NCBI RefSeq assembly: GCF_009937995.1
Contig: NZ_AP021881.1
Span: 1,736,001-1,800,000 of the forward strand
Origin: Sulfuriferula nivalis
GTDB taxonomy: Bacteria > Pseudomonadota > Gammaproteobacteria > Burkholderiales > Sulfuriferulaceae
Direction of reading: 5' to 3'
DNA: 64,000 bases
This document shows, piece after piece, positions 54,740 through 64,000 of this stretch. Numbering within the stretch: position 1 is the first letter of the stretch; each line of letters begins with the position of its first letter. The notes below the pieces were generated by a model, which was not told the DNA's origin, did not search any database, and saw only the letters and a list, made by a program, of their open reading frames with translations. The position numbers and the translations under genes were made by a program.

Positions 54740-55351
54740 TCAATAAGCAACAAGTACTGGGTCCAGACTGCGCCAAAGGTACCATGTCGCCACCGAACGC
54801 CACGGTTGCCAACGCTCTGCGTGCTGCCGTAATTTGGCCTTGGTATGCGGCAATGTGTCGGGATAATGCTGGGCAATCGCCCGTTGCAAACCAATATCAT
54901 CCAATGGCAACACATCAGGACGCAACAAATTAAACATCAAAAACATCTCTGCACTCCACTGCCCTATGCCGCGTATCTGCGTCAAATCACTGATAATTTC
55001 TACATCACTCATCGCATCCCAGGCACTAGGTACGATCAGACCTGCGGCAAAATGTCGCGCCAGATCATGTAAATATTCAACTTTGCGCTGTGAATACCCA
55101 CATGACCGTATATCAGTAACTGAACAAGCTGCAATATGGGCTGGCGTGATTTCCGTCAATGCAACCAAACGCGCCCATACACTATCAGCCGCCTTGATTG
55201 AAATCTGCTGCCCGGTAATCGCACGGGCCAACGTCACAAAGGCATCACCACGGGTGAGCATTTGTCCGTGCGGATAACGAGCAATCAGGCCTGCCATTAC
55301 CTCATCGGCCTGGCTTAATTGCGCAGTAGCAAGTGCCCAATAATCCTGCAT
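54740..55351 (-). CDS. AlkA-like DNA-3-methyladenine glycosylase
   Basis: 203 residues with the HhH-GPD fold: TGQQISIKAADSVWARL, the hairpin IRGIGQWSAEMFLMF and the catalytic Asp in LPLDDIGLQRA. Removes alkylated bases. ATG 55351 lies one base after the yceI stop; a TTG at 55372 would overlap yceI. End of the marR-b561-yceI-yceI operon, suggesting control by the MarR protein. Confidence 0.9.
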   Translation of the reverse strand: MQDYWALATAQLSQADEVMAGLIARYPHGQMLTRGDAFVTLARAITGQQISIKAADSVWARLVALTEITPAHIAACSVTDIRSCGYSQRKVEYLHDLARHFAAGLIVPSAWDAMSDVEIISDLTQIRGIGQWSAEMFLMFNLLRPDVLPLDDIGLQRAIAQHYPDTLPHTKAKLRQHAERWQPWRSVATWYLWRSLDPVLVAY

Positions 55352-55352
55352 G

Positions 55353-55919
55353 TTATTGCTGGATGGCTTCAACTGGGATAGTCAGCGTCACATCATCACC
55401 TACATACGGTGTGTACTTTGCCATATTAAAATCTGAACGCTTAATCATAGTTGTTGCATTTGCACCACATGCGGCTTTTTTAGCCATAGGATGTGGCATA
55501 CATAACATAGAAGTCAAAGTTAAGGTAACAGGCTTGGTAATTCCTTTGATAGTCAGATTGCCATCGACTGCAACCACTTTATCACCATCAAATTTCAGTT
55601 TGCTGGATTTAAAAGTAATCGTTGGATATTTTGCGGTATCAAAGAAGTCCTCATCCTGCAGATGTTCGTTAAATACTGGAAAACCCGAGTCTACTGACTT
55701 GGCATCGATGGTGACATCAACAGAACCAGTCTTGGCAGCGCGATCTAAAACTATCGTGCCAGCGAGACTATCAAAACGACTCATTTGAGTAGAATAACCG
55801 AAGTGACTATAGCTAAATACTGGCTTGGTGTGATTAACATCAATAACATAAGTCTCAGGTGCCGCATAAGCTGCGGTTGTAAATGTGGTTGCAATGATTA
55901 AAGCTGATAATAGTTTCAT
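55353..55919 (-). CDS. YceI-family periplasmic protein 2
   Basis: 188 residues; Sec signal peptide to AYA-APE, then the lipocalin-like YceI domain: VIDVNHTKPVFSYSHFGYST, VTIDAKSVDSGFPVFNEHLQ, DFFDTAKYPTITFKS and GNLTIKGITKPVTL. Binds isoprenoid-type lipids in known members. Paralogue of the next gene upstream. Confidence 0.93.
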   Translation of the reverse strand: MKLLSALIIATTFTTAAYAAPETYVIDVNHTKPVFSYSHFGYSTQMSRFDSLAGTIVLDRAAKTGSVDVTIDAKSVDSGFPVFNEHLQDEDFFDTAKYPTITFKSSKLKFDGDKVVAVDGNLTIKGITKPVTLTLTSMLCMPHPMAKKAACGANATTMIKRSDFNMAKYTPYVGDDVTLTIPVEAIQQ

Positions 55920-55946
55920 GAAAAACTCCTGACTAATTAATAAAAA

Positions 55947-56501
55947 TCACTTTACTGAACTCAGTACAAAGTGAAACTTCACCTGAACATCATCCGCCAC
56001 CACTGATGGATCTGCCCAGGCCCCCTCACCTATCCCAAATGCTGCACGCGAGATAGGAATACTACCGTCCAACAACAAATTCGCACCTGCGAGTACACCG
56101 GTAAATGGCACAACCACATCACGCACCTTGCCCTTAATGGTTAATTTACCAACTGCTTGATAGCGATTGCCACCCAAGGCTTTGACAGCGCTGGAAACAA
56201 ACGTAGCAGCCGGATATTCCTTGACGTTGAACCACGACTTGCTCTTGACTTCATCATTAGCTTCATCACTGCCCGCATCTATGCTGTTGAGCTTCACGGT
56301 TATTTGCGCCTTACCAGCTTCAGGATGTGCAGGATCCAGATTAATCAGACTGTCAAACTGGGCAAAGTTCCCAGTGACTGCCACGCCCATTTGCTTGGAC
56401 ACAAAGCTAATATTGCTTTTGGTTGCGTTAACCACACTAAAATTTGCAGCCAACACATGAGCGGAGGCAAGCAGTAACAACAATACTGATATAGCTTTCA
56501 T
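55947..56501 (-). CDS. YceI-family periplasmic protein 1
   Basis: 184 residues with a Sec signal (cleaved near VLA-ANF) and the YceI fold: SNISFVSKQMGVAVTGNFAQ, SWFNVKEYPAATFVSS, GKLTIKGKVRDVVVPF. Overlaps the cytochrome b561 gene by 4 bases, so likely produced with it. Confidence 0.92.
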   Translation of the reverse strand: MKAISVLLLLLASAHVLAANFSVVNATKSNISFVSKQMGVAVTGNFAQFDSLINLDPAHPEAGKAQITVKLNSIDAGSDEANDEVKSKSWFNVKEYPAATFVSSAVKALGGNRYQAVGKLTIKGKVRDVVVPFTGVLAGANLLLDGSIPISRAAFGIGEGAWADPSVVADDVQVKFHFVLSSVK

Positions 56502-57040
56502 TTAGGCGCTCCCAGAAAAGGCAACATGCGTCGTAAAGTATCATCACGCAGCATAAAGTGATGCTGTAACGCCGCACCGACATGCAAGACCACCAAACTT
56601 AATAAACCGTAATTAAGCAATTCATGGACTGACTTGAGCGTATGCCCCAACGCCTTGTCGGTATTAATTAAGTCAGGTATAGGCAATACGCCGAATAGAA
56701 CTACTTGAAACCCTAATGCTGAACTCATTAACCAGCCAGTTAATGGTACAGCCAACATCAATCCATAGAGGGCAACATGCACCGTATGCGCAGCCATTAC
56801 CTGCCATCGTGGCAAACCTGCCACTAATGCAGGTGGGCGATGTGTCACACGCCAAATCACGCGCAGAGTTAGCAACATCAAAATCACCATGCCTATCCAT
56901 TTATGGTAGGAGTAGAGCTGCAATTTATGTGGTGATAACGGTAAATCACTCATATACAGACCTAATGGAAATGTAGCTATCATCAGTAAAGCCATCAGCC
57001 AATGCAGAGTAATAGCAGGATATGTATAGCGAATTGTCAT
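56498..57040 (-). CDS. Cytochrome b561-family membrane protein
   Basis: 180 residues with four transmembrane helices and haem-ligating His residues (ITLHWLMALLM, YHKWIGM, MAAHTVHVALYG, LLSLVVLHVGAALQHHF). Quinol-linked electron transfer in the inner membrane. Such proteins commonly sit beside YceI. It overlaps marR and yceI by 4 bases each. Confidence 0.92.
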   Translation of the reverse strand: MTIRYTYPAITLHWLMALLMIATFPLGLYMSDLPLSPHKLQLYSYHKWIGMVILMLLTLRVIWRVTHRPPALVAGLPRWQVMAAHTVHVALYGLMLAVPLTGWLMSSALGFQVVLFGVLPIPDLINTDKALGHTLKSVHELLNYGLLSLVVLHVGAALQHHFMLRDDTLRRMLPFLGAPK

Positions 57041-57489
57041 GTTGCCTCCTTATCGAACAGACTGTGTATTTTCTGCAACGTTGCTTGCATCTGTTGAATT
57101 TCTTCTATATTTAAAACGGAAAAAACCTTATCCAGATAGTCTAAATGGTGCGGGAAAATATCATTAAAAGTTGCCTCACCCACTTCAGTTAATTGCACAA
57201 TCTGACTACGCCCATCGTGTACAGCATCGTTACGCTGTACCAGACCTTTTTCTTCCAGCCTTTGTACTACGCCGGTCAAAGTACCTTTGGTAATCAAGGT
57301 TTTTTCACCTAACTCACGAAAGCTCATCCCTGCCGTATTTCCCAGTGTGGCAATAATATCGAACTGACATCCAGTCAATCCCATACTGCGTATATCCTGA
57401 CTGGAATAAGCCTCAAATGCCTGAAAGCTGCGTGCCAATTCGCGGATTAATGGTAAAAATGGTCGGTTAAATTTCATCATGCAATTCAT
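57037..57489 (-). CDS. MarR-family transcriptional regulator
   Basis: 150 residues, winged helix with LGNTAGMSFRELGEKTLITK-GTLTGVVQRLEEKGLV and the wing NDAVHDGRSQIVQLTEVG. Probably represses its own operon through the inverted repeat at 57513-57530. The start could be at 57489 or a later ATG; none has a strong ribosome site. Confidence 0.9.
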   Translation of the reverse strand: MNCMMKFNRPFLPLIRELARSFQAFEAYSSQDIRSMGLTGCQFDIIATLGNTAGMSFRELGEKTLITKGTLTGVVQRLEEKGLVQRNDAVHDGRSQIVQLTEVGEATFNDIFPHHLDYLDKVFSVLNIEEIQQMQATLQKIHSLFDKEAT

Positions 57490-57508
57490 ATAAAACTAAG
57501 GTTATGAA

Positions 57509-57537
57509 AATATAGTACTAATAAGAACTAAATACAA
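57509..57537 (-). promoter_or_regulatory. marR operon promoter with embedded operator
   Basis: On the minus strand TTGTAT (57537-57532) and TATATT (57514-57509) are 17 bases apart, 4 of 6 and 5 of 6 matches. Nearly the whole spacer is an inverted repeat, TAGTACT-AATA-AGAACTA at 57513-57530 (6 of 7 paired), the usual size of a MarR operator. Strong candidate for autoregulation. Confidence 0.65.
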
Positions 57538-57625
57538 GTATCTTTCCAATTTATTTTGTTAGCGTCGCACAACTTAAAAATCGGCATATACTTAAAGGAT
57601 AAATAATAAAGCGCAGGAGGCTATC

Positions 57626-60061
57626 ATGACCAATAACTACATACGCTGGTTTGAAGATATCACTTTGGACGATATTGCATCGGTCGGTGGGAAAAATGCT
57701 TCACTGGGTGAAATGTATAGAGAACTATCCCCGCAAGGCGTAAAGGTGCCAAACGGATTTGCCATTACTGCGGCAGCTTACCGATCACTATTGGCACAAT
57801 CAGGTATCGCCAGTGCGTTGCATGACGCAATGGATAATCTAAATGCAGATGATATGAATGACCTGGCGCAACGCGGTGCCCGCGCACGAGAGATTATTTA
57901 CAATGCACCATTAGCTGATGAGCTCATTACACAAATATTATTGGCTTATGCAGCACTTAAGGCAGAATATGGTAACGAACTCAGTCTCGCAGTACGCAGT
58001 TCCGCCACCGCAGAAGACCTCCCCACCGCCAGTTTTGCCGGACAACAAGATACTTTTCTAAATATCAGTGGCGATAACGAGCTACTTGAAGCCTGCAAAC
58101 GCTGTTTTGCCAGTTTATTTACCGATCGAGCCATCCATTACCGTATAGATCAAGGGTTTGATCATTTTGATGTTGCCTTGTCGATAGGCGTGATGAAAAT
58201 GGTACGCTCGGACATAGCCGCATCTGGCGTGATGTTCTCGCTTGATACCGAAACCGGGTTTAACGATGTCGTATTTATCACTGGGGCTTATGGCTTGGGC
58301 GAAAATGTCGTACAAGGCACGGTTGAACCTGATGAGTTTTACGTACACAAGCCCACTTTTAAACTGAGACACCGTATGGTATTGCGTCGCCGTCTGGGTG
58401 GCAAAAAGATAAAAATGATTTATACCGCAGAGACTGCGACCTCACCCACCCGCAATATCGCCACTCCCGAAGCTGATCAGGCTCGTTTTTGTATCAGTGA
58501 CGCTGAAGTACTAACCTTAGCCGACTATGCATTGAAAGTTGAATCGCATTACTCACAAAAAATCGGCCATAACCGCCCTATGGATATGGAATGGGCGAAA
58601 GACGGGATAGATGGTCAGCTCTATATGGTACAGGCACGCCCCGAAACCGTGAACTCACAGCGCACAAAAAACATACTGGAGGTTTTTCAGCTTGATGGTG
58701 AAGGCGAGGTACTGATAACTGGCAATGCGGTCGGTGCGCGCATTGCCGCAGGAACGATACATGTGATTGCAGACGCAACTCATTTATCTGAATTTCAGGC
58801 AGGCGAAATACTCGTCGCTGACACGACCTCTCCTGACTGGGAACCAGTCATGAAGATAGCCTCGGCCATCGTCACCAATCGAGGTGGCCGCACCTGTCAC
58901 GCTGCAATTATTGCGCGCGAACTGGGTATACCAGCCATCGTCGGTACGGATAGTGCGACGACAACCTTAATCAATGGTGAGAAGGCTACCGTATCCTGCG
59001 CTGAAGGCGAAACAGGCAAGGTTTACCGTGGCGAGATTCCATTTCATGTCGCACAGACTGATCTTGCTGAACTGGCACGGCCAGCCACAGAAATCATGAT
59101 CAATATCGGCAACCCGGATATCGCCTTCAAAACCGCCCAGTTACCCAATGACGGCGTCGGCTTGGCGCGCATGGAGTTTATTATCACTCAGGCGATCAAA
59201 GCCCATCCCATGGCGCTATTGCACCCTGACCGAATTACAGATACGAGTGTTCGTGACAAAATAACAGCGCTCACACAGGGATACAAAGATGGCGCAGACT
59301 TTTTCGTCTCTCGTCTTGCCGAAGGAGTCGGCACTATCGCCGCAGCGTTCTATCCCAAGCCTGTCGTTTTACGCATGTCGGATTTCAAATCCAATGAGTA
59401 TGCCTCACTGCTCGGTGGACAGGATTTTGAGCCAACTGAAGCCAATCCGATGATAGGTTTCCGCGGTGCATCACGTTATGCACATCCCGCTTATGCCGAT
59501 GGCTTCCGTCTGGAATGTCAGGCCATGAAACGCGTGCGTGAAGAGATGGGATTAAGCAATGTCATACTCATGTTGCCATTTGTACGCCGCGTAGCAGAAG
59601 CTGACGCAGTGCTGGCTAAAATGGCGGAATTCGGTCTTAAACGTGGAGAGAACGGCTTACAAATTTATGCCATGTGCGAAGTGCCTAACAACGTTATTCT
59701 CATTGACCAGTTTGCTAAACGTTTTGATGGTTTTTCCATAGGCTCAAACGACCTCACCCAACTTACTTTAGGTGTCGACAGAGATAGTGAAATCGTCGCA
59801 TTTGATTATGATGAACGTGACGATGGCGTAAAAGCCATGATACAACTCGCGGTTGAGGGTTGCCGCCGCAACCAAATTCATTCAGGTTTGTGTGGGCAAG
59901 CCCCTTCTGACTATCCTGAAATGGCTGAATTTCTGGTTCATTTAGGCATAAATTCTATCAGCCTGAATCCCGACAGCGTACTTGCTACTACACGCCGCAT
60001 ATTGGCATTAGAAGCACAATTAGGCCGTGCACCTCGCACCTTACCAGGAGAGCTGTCATGA
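57626..60061 (+). CDS. ppsA: Phosphoenolpyruvate synthase
   Basis: 811 residues. N-terminal ATP-grasp part (VGGKNASLGEMYREL, SAVRSSATAEDLPTASFAGQQDTFLN in part: RSSATAEDLPTASFAGQQ), central swivelling domain with the catalytic His in GGRTCHAAIIARELGIPA and C-terminal TIM barrel (IGSNDLTQLTLGVDRDS, GLCGQAPSDYP). Turns pyruvate into PEP for gluconeogenesis. GGAGG precedes the ATG. The stop overlaps the next gene by 4 bases. Confidence 0.95.
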   Translation: MTNNYIRWFEDITLDDIASVGGKNASLGEMYRELSPQGVKVPNGFAITAAAYRSLLAQSGIASALHDAMDNLNADDMNDLAQRGARAREIIYNAPLADELITQILLAYAALKAEYGNELSLAVRSSATAEDLPTASFAGQQDTFLNISGDNELLEACKRCFASLFTDRAIHYRIDQGFDHFDVALSIGVMKMVRSDIAASGVMFSLDTETGFNDVVFITGAYGLGENVVQGTVEPDEFYVHKPTFKLRHRMVLRRRLGGKKIKMIYTAETATSPTRNIATPEADQARFCISDAEVLTLADYALKVESHYSQKIGHNRPMDMEWAKDGIDGQLYMVQARPETVNSQRTKNILEVFQLDGEGEVLITGNAVGARIAAGTIHVIADATHLSEFQAGEILVADTTSPDWEPVMKIASAIVTNRGGRTCHAAIIARELGIPAIVGTDSATTTLINGEKATVSCAEGETGKVYRGEIPFHVAQTDLAELARPATEIMINIGNPDIAFKTAQLPNDGVGLARMEFIITQAIKAHPMALLHPDRITDTSVRDKITALTQGYKDGADFFVSRLAEGVGTIAAAFYPKPVVLRMSDFKSNEYASLLGGQDFEPTEANPMIGFRGASRYAHPAYADGFRLECQAMKRVREEMGLSNVILMLPFVRRVAEADAVLAKMAEFGLKRGENGLQIYAMCEVPNNVILIDQFAKRFDGFSIGSNDLTQLTLGVDRDSEIVAFDYDERDDGVKAMIQLAVEGCRRNQIHSGLCGQAPSDYPEMAEFLVHLGINSISLNPDSVLATTRRILALEAQLGRAPRTLPGELS

Positions 60062-61446
60062 ATATCTCCTTCCACGGTGCAGACCGGGGTGTCACAGGGT
60101 CTTGTCACTTAATCCATTGCTCAGGTAAAAACATCCTGATTGATTGTGGCATGTATCAGGGCGGGCATGAACTAGACGAGGAAAATAGCAAACCGTTTGG
60201 CTTTGATCCCACAAAAATTGATTACGTACTGCTCACTCATGCCCATCTTGACCACTGCGGACGGCTGCCTTTGCTCGTTAAACGGGGATTTCGTGGCGAA
60301 ATAATCACTACTTCGGCGTCTCGCGCATTAGCACGTGTGGTCATGATGGATGCGGCTGGATTACAGGAAGAAGAAGCCCGCTATCAAGCACGCAAACATC
60401 ACCGTCGCGGCGAACAAACAGATGCTGATCCGTTATATGCCACTGTGGATGCTTTAAATACGCTGGATTACTTTGGACGGACAGCTGACTATGAAAAGCC
60501 TATCGCCATTACGCCAGATATACAGGCAACCTTTTATGATGCAGGGCACATACTGGGATCAGCCAGTATAGTATTAGCACTCAATGAAAATGGCATCAAG
60601 CGCACTGTAGCCTTCTCAGGTGATTTAGGTAACGCAGGTCGCAAACTACTCCGTGACCCAACTCCACTGCCACCTGTCGATGTGGTGGTGATGGAAACTA
60701 CCTACGGTGACAGGCTGCATCGATCTTTGGATGGCTCAATAGCTGAACTCTATTTAGCAATTAATGATGCTAAAGCGCGTGGTGGCAATATCATCATCTC
60801 GACCTTCGCCCTGGAAAGAACCCAGGAACTGCTGTTCTACTTGCGTGAAGGTGTCGAACAAGGCTCATTGCCGCGTGGTATGCAAGTGTTTTTAGACTCT
60901 CCGATGGCGATATCCGCCACGGAAATATTCAAACGTTATCCTGATTGCTACACGCCTGCCACTGCTGCATTATTTGCCCATGGGCAAGATCCATTTAACA
61001 TGCCCGGCCTGCACTTTACTCGCGAAACCTCACAGAGTATGGCAATTAACAATATAGTCGGCGGTGCCGTAATCATGGCGGGATCGGGGATGTGTACTGG
61101 CGGGCGTGTACGTCACCACCTAAAACATAACTTATGGCGTAATGATTCAAGTATTATCTTCGTCGGCTATGCGGCAAATGGCACATTAGCGCGACAAATC
61201 ATTGACGGTGCGAGTAAAGTCAAAATTTTTGGTGAAGAAATTGCTGTCAAAGCCAAAATTTATACCATTAACGGCTTTTCTGCCCATGCAGACCGCGATG
61301 AATTACTGGCTTGGCACCGACACATCCATCCTGCCCGCACTTTTCTGGTTCATGGCGAGGAACCCGTCATGCAAAAATTTGCAGCGCTAATCTCTGATTC
61401 CGTCATTGAAATTCCTACACGTGGCCAAACTTTCGACTTATCCTAA
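60058..61446 (+). CDS. Beta-CASP metallo-beta-lactamase RNase-like protein
   Basis: 462 residues. Zinc motif THAHLDHCGRLP, AGHILGSASI, SGDLGN and the beta-CASP domain with SGMCTGGRVRHHLKHNL and a terminal GFSAHADRDELL. Resembles CPSF-type RNA-processing nucleases of bacteria. Overlaps ppsA. Confidence 0.9.
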   Translation: MNISFHGADRGVTGSCHLIHCSGKNILIDCGMYQGGHELDEENSKPFGFDPTKIDYVLLTHAHLDHCGRLPLLVKRGFRGEIITTSASRALARVVMMDAAGLQEEEARYQARKHHRRGEQTDADPLYATVDALNTLDYFGRTADYEKPIAITPDIQATFYDAGHILGSASIVLALNENGIKRTVAFSGDLGNAGRKLLRDPTPLPPVDVVVMETTYGDRLHRSLDGSIAELYLAINDAKARGGNIIISTFALERTQELLFYLREGVEQGSLPRGMQVFLDSPMAISATEIFKRYPDCYTPATAALFAHGQDPFNMPGLHFTRETSQSMAINNIVGGAVIMAGSGMCTGGRVRHHLKHNLWRNDSSIIFVGYAANGTLARQIIDGASKVKIFGEEIAVKAKIYTINGFSAHADRDELLAWHRHIHPARTFLVHGEEPVMQKFAALISDSVIEIPTRGQTFDLS

Positions 61447-61457
61447 AAATTTACCTT

Positions 61458-62726
61458 ATGTTCACTTTACCTGATATCCCACCACTGCTTGAATCACTTA
61501 TTGCCACTGTATTATTTGGTTTTGTTATTGGCCTGGAGGTTCATAGCTACCGCCGCGCCAGCAATCAAGATTTAGGTTTTGGAACGACGCGCACACTCAC
61601 CTTACTCGCGGTGATGGGATTTGTACTTGCAGCACTTGATCCACACTTATGGTTATTTATGGCTGGGATGGGTGTTATTGCCTTGTTGCTCACCTTGCAA
61701 TACTGGAATCGGCTTGCAGCAGGTGAACAAAGTCTGTTACCCACGTTTATCGCCCTGCTGACTTATCTAATTGGGCCGCTGGCACTGTATCAACCCTTAT
61801 GGCTAGTGATATTGTATGTAGTCATCGTTTTACTATTACTGAGTGAAAAACCCTTTATCAGAAAATTTTCCGATAATATTCACAGTGCTGAAGCGATTAC
61901 CTTAGCTAAATTCCTGATTATGGCAGGCCTGATCCTGCCCATGCTCCCAGATCAGCCGATCGCCAGTTTTATCAGTGTCAGTTATAGCCAGTTGTGGCTG
62001 TCTATCGTCGTGGTCTCAGGAATTTCATATGTAAGCTATCTAACTCAAACTTATTTTTTCCCAAATGCTGGCGTTTTATTAACGGGTATATTAGGCGGAT
62101 TATATTCCAGCACCTCCGCCACAGCCGTATTGAGTCGGCGCGCACATAAAGTGAACGCCAGCAATCGGCTCTATGCGAGCGCTATCATTCTCGCTACTGC
62201 CATGATGTATCTGCGTTTAATGTTATTGATTACATTACTTGGACATATTGATGTTGCCCGTCAGCTAATTTTGCCCTTTGCATTGCTGATATCTGGCTCT
62301 GTCATCCTCGCCTGGTGGTTATATCGACAAGGCAACCACACCCAACCTGCCGTAAACGACACCAGCAACACTATCCACCACCCACTGGAGTTCTCTACTG
62401 CAATATTATTTGCCGGATTATTTGTATTTTTTGCCGGACTGACTCAAGCAGTTATTACGAAATTTGGATTAGCTGGTTTGCATAGCTTGTCATTATTAGT
62501 GGGTTTCAGCGATATCGATCCATTTATCCTTGCCTTATTGGCAGGAAAATACAGCATAAATATACACATCATTACTAGCGCAGTGTTAATGGCAACTGCC
62601 AGCAATAACATATTGAAAGCTATTTACACCTTGGGAATTGCACGCAATCGCAATGTTTTTGCCGCGGCCGCATGGCTTGTTTTTACAGGTTTCGCCTCCA
62701 TTACCTATACATACATTAATCAATAA
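61458..62726 (+). CDS. MgtC/DUF4010-type membrane protein
   Basis: 422 residues with about ten hydrophobic helices. N-terminal MgtC-like part (LFGFVIGLEVHSYRR, FGTTRTLTLLAVMGF), and a C-terminal DUF4010-like part with GLYSSTSATAVLSRRAHK and MATASNNILKAIYTLG. Transport role unknown. It lies between the RNase-like gene and cbpA. Confidence 0.85.
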   Translation: MFTLPDIPPLLESLIATVLFGFVIGLEVHSYRRASNQDLGFGTTRTLTLLAVMGFVLAALDPHLWLFMAGMGVIALLLTLQYWNRLAAGEQSLLPTFIALLTYLIGPLALYQPLWLVILYVVIVLLLLSEKPFIRKFSDNIHSAEAITLAKFLIMAGLILPMLPDQPIASFISVSYSQLWLSIVVVSGISYVSYLTQTYFFPNAGVLLTGILGGLYSSTSATAVLSRRAHKVNASNRLYASAIILATAMMYLRLMLLITLLGHIDVARQLILPFALLISGSVILAWWLYRQGNHTQPAVNDTSNTIHHPLEFSTAILFAGLFVFFAGLTQAVITKFGLAGLHSLSLLVGFSDIDPFILALLAGKYSINIHIITSAVLMATASNNILKAIYTLGIARNRNVFAAAAWLVFTGFASITYTYINQ

Positions 62727-62738
62727 ACAGGAGTCGTT

Positions 62739-63659
62739 ATGGAATTTCAGGATTACTATAAAACGCTAGGCGTGGACAAAACCGCCAGCGCTGAAGAAAT
62801 CAAAAAAGCCTATCGCAAATTAGCCCGTAAATATCATCCTGATGTCAGCAAAGAGGCTGATGCAGAAAAAATGATGAAGGCAGTGAACGAAGCCAACGAA
62901 GTGTTATCAGATCCTGAAAAACGTGCCGCTTATGATCAGGTTGGACAAGGTTATCAGTCTGGCCAAGATTTCCGTGCTCCACCTAACTGGGATGGTGGAT
63001 TTGAATTTTCAGGTGGCAATTTTAACGACACGAGTGACTTTTTTGCCAATTTGTTTGGGCAAGCAGGTAAACGTAGCCAAGGCCGTAGACAATATCAGGA
63101 GCGTGGTGAAGATAAACATGCCAAGATTGTCATTGACCTGATCGATGCCTATCAAGGTACCACGCGCAATATCACCCTGCGCGCACCAGAACTCGATGCT
63201 ACAGGTCACACGGTCAATAAAGAACGCACTATCAGTGTACAAATACCTAAGGGTGTCAAAGCCGGCCAGCATATCCGCCTCAATGGACAAGGCAGCCCTG
63301 GCTTTGGCGGTGGCGCTGCTGGCGATTTATATCTGGAAGTCCAATTCAGGGAAGATGCTCGTTTCCGCGTAGAGGAACGTGATGTCTACCAAACGGTGCC
63401 AGTCACCCCATGGGAAGCTGCATTAGGGGGTGGTATAGAGGTCAACACACCATCAGGTACAGTGCAAGTCAAAGTACCTGCCAATTCGCAAACAGGCCGT
63501 AAGTTACGTCTTAAAGGTCGTGGTATACCGAGTACAACCCCGGGTGATTTATATTTACTGCTCGAAGTCGTGTTGCCACCGGCAGACACTGAAGCCGCGC
63601 GTAAAATTTATGAAACCATGGCGCACGAGCTTGCCTTTAACCCACGTACGGGAGCGTAA
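62739..63659 (+). CDS. cbpA: DnaJ-like co-chaperone CbpA
   Basis: 306 residues. J domain at the N-terminus with the HPD motif (KYHPDVSKE) after [20 protein letters not shown], a Gly/Phe-rich linker, and two C-terminal substrate-binding beta domains ([38 protein letters not shown]). No zinc-finger, so CbpA type. cbpM follows after 2 bases. Confidence 0.93.
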   Translation: MEFQDYYKTLGVDKTASAEEIKKAYRKLARKYHPDVSKEADAEKMMKAVNEANEVLSDPEKRAAYDQVGQGYQSGQDFRAPPNWDGGFEFSGGNFNDTSDFFANLFGQAGKRSQGRRQYQERGEDKHAKIVIDLIDAYQGTTRNITLRAPELDATGHTVNKERTISVQIPKGVKAGQHIRLNGQGSPGFGGGAAGDLYLEVQFREDARFRVEERDVYQTVPVTPWEAALGGGIEVNTPSGTVQVKVPANSQTGRKLRLKGRGIPSTTPGDLYLLLEVVLPPADTEAARKIYETMAHELAFNPRTGA

Positions 63660-63661
63660 AC

Positions 63662-63970
63662 ATGAGTATAACGGCTGTTATTATTGACGACGACCTGCTT
63701 ACACTGACTGATTTAGCCCATAGCTGCAATGTCAGTCCAGAATGGATAGTTTCACGTTTAGAAGCTGGCCTGCTTAGTTTAACCATCACCAACGCTCAAC
63801 CAGTACGCTATACCAGTGCCGAACTTACCCGAGTTCGACGCTTATGTAATATCGAGCGCAATTTTGATGCGAATCCGGAATTAGCCGCACTTGTTGTTGA
63901 TATGATGGAAGAAATTGAACGACTCAGAAAACAACTCCAACCTGTTGATAAACAGGCGTTTGATATATAA
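63662..63970 (+). CDS. cbpM: Chaperone modulator CbpM
   Basis: 102 residues, MerR-like winged helix (LTDLAHSCNVSPEWIVSRLEAG) followed by a helical tail. Binds CbpA and limits its co-chaperone action. Paired with cbpA as usual. Confidence 0.9.
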   Translation: MSITAVIIDDDLLTLTDLAHSCNVSPEWIVSRLEAGLLSLTITNAQPVRYTSAELTRVRRLCNIERNFDANPELAALVVDMMEEIERLRKQLQPVDKQAFDI

Positions 63971-63971
63971 A

Positions 63972-64000
63972 AAAACACGAAGTTTTTGACTTCGTGTTTT
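63972..64000 (+). terminator. Intrinsic terminator after cbpM
   Basis: Stem AAAACACGAAGT (63972-63983) and ACTTCGTGTTTT (63989-64000), loop TTTTG, a 12-bp perfect stem ending in T residues. It closes the ppsA-to-cbpM group just after the cbpM stop. Confidence 0.85.

Overview
This 64 kb window is bacterial chromosome of moderate G+C (roughly mid-40s percent by eye). The gene content (Tex, Hsp33, HiPIP, ArsJ-GAPDH, cytochrome b561/YceI, CbpA/CbpM, a complete N-methylglutamate route for methylamine, and a sucrose-synthesis operon) suggests a betaproteobacterium with methylotrophic capacity, probably of the Nitrosomonadales/Methylophilaceae type. I cannot place it more precisely without a search. 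I saw no rRNA, tRNA, CRISPR array or intact insertion sequence.

Layout. 1-1962: the end of a uric-acid pathway (uraD, alc, allA). 1963-5241: a patchwork with an orphan phosphotransferase, a relic of a second allA 3' end, a YiiM-like MOSC protein and an undescribed small Cys-rich protein. 5242-9995: metal handling (CDF exporter, Spy-like periplasmic protein, CopA, CopB). 10020-21632 (minus) with a divergent GntR gene at 21973: a purine/ureide nitrogen-scavenging cluster. It has adenine deaminase, two BMP-type binding proteins, a Tsx-like porin, an AtzH/AtzE/AtzG-like set, two isochorismatase-fold hydrolases (one closely BiuH-like) and an ABC transporter of the nucleoside/purine type. 22910-27269: an HDOD-histidine kinase followed by a REC-PAS-GGDEF-EAL protein.

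27278-37556 (minus): one long run, purU-mgdABCD-gmaS-mgsABC, for methylamine oxidation through gamma-glutamylmethylamide and N-methylglutamate, with a divergent XRE-cupin regulator and a GNAT gene. 38941-39854: small stress or metal proteins. 40242-47077: fructokinase, sucrose-phosphate synthase, sucrose-phosphatase, amylosucrase and an MscS channel, which together look like osmoadaptation. 47464-49671: the ArsJ/GAPDH arsenate-efflux pair. 49900-54670: TIGR02647 protein, 2OG-Fe oxygenase, Hsp33, Tex and HiPIP. 54740-57489: marR-cytochrome b561-yceI-yceI-alkA operon. 57626-63970: ppsA, beta-CASP metallo-beta-lactamase, DUF4010 membrane protein, cbpA and cbpM.

The most interesting part is 10-22 kb. 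Triuret/biuret-type hydrolases, the carboxybiuret-type AtzEG/H set, a dedicated transporter and an outer-membrane channel lie together. The two main transcription starts each carry a -24/-12 motif that fits the sigma-54 consensus, and the two promoters share a 15-bp core. This suggests a nitrogen-limitation-controlled system for N-rich uric acid breakdown products. The other notable signals are a decayed allA 3' end left beyond an inserted gene, and several promoter-embedded operators.
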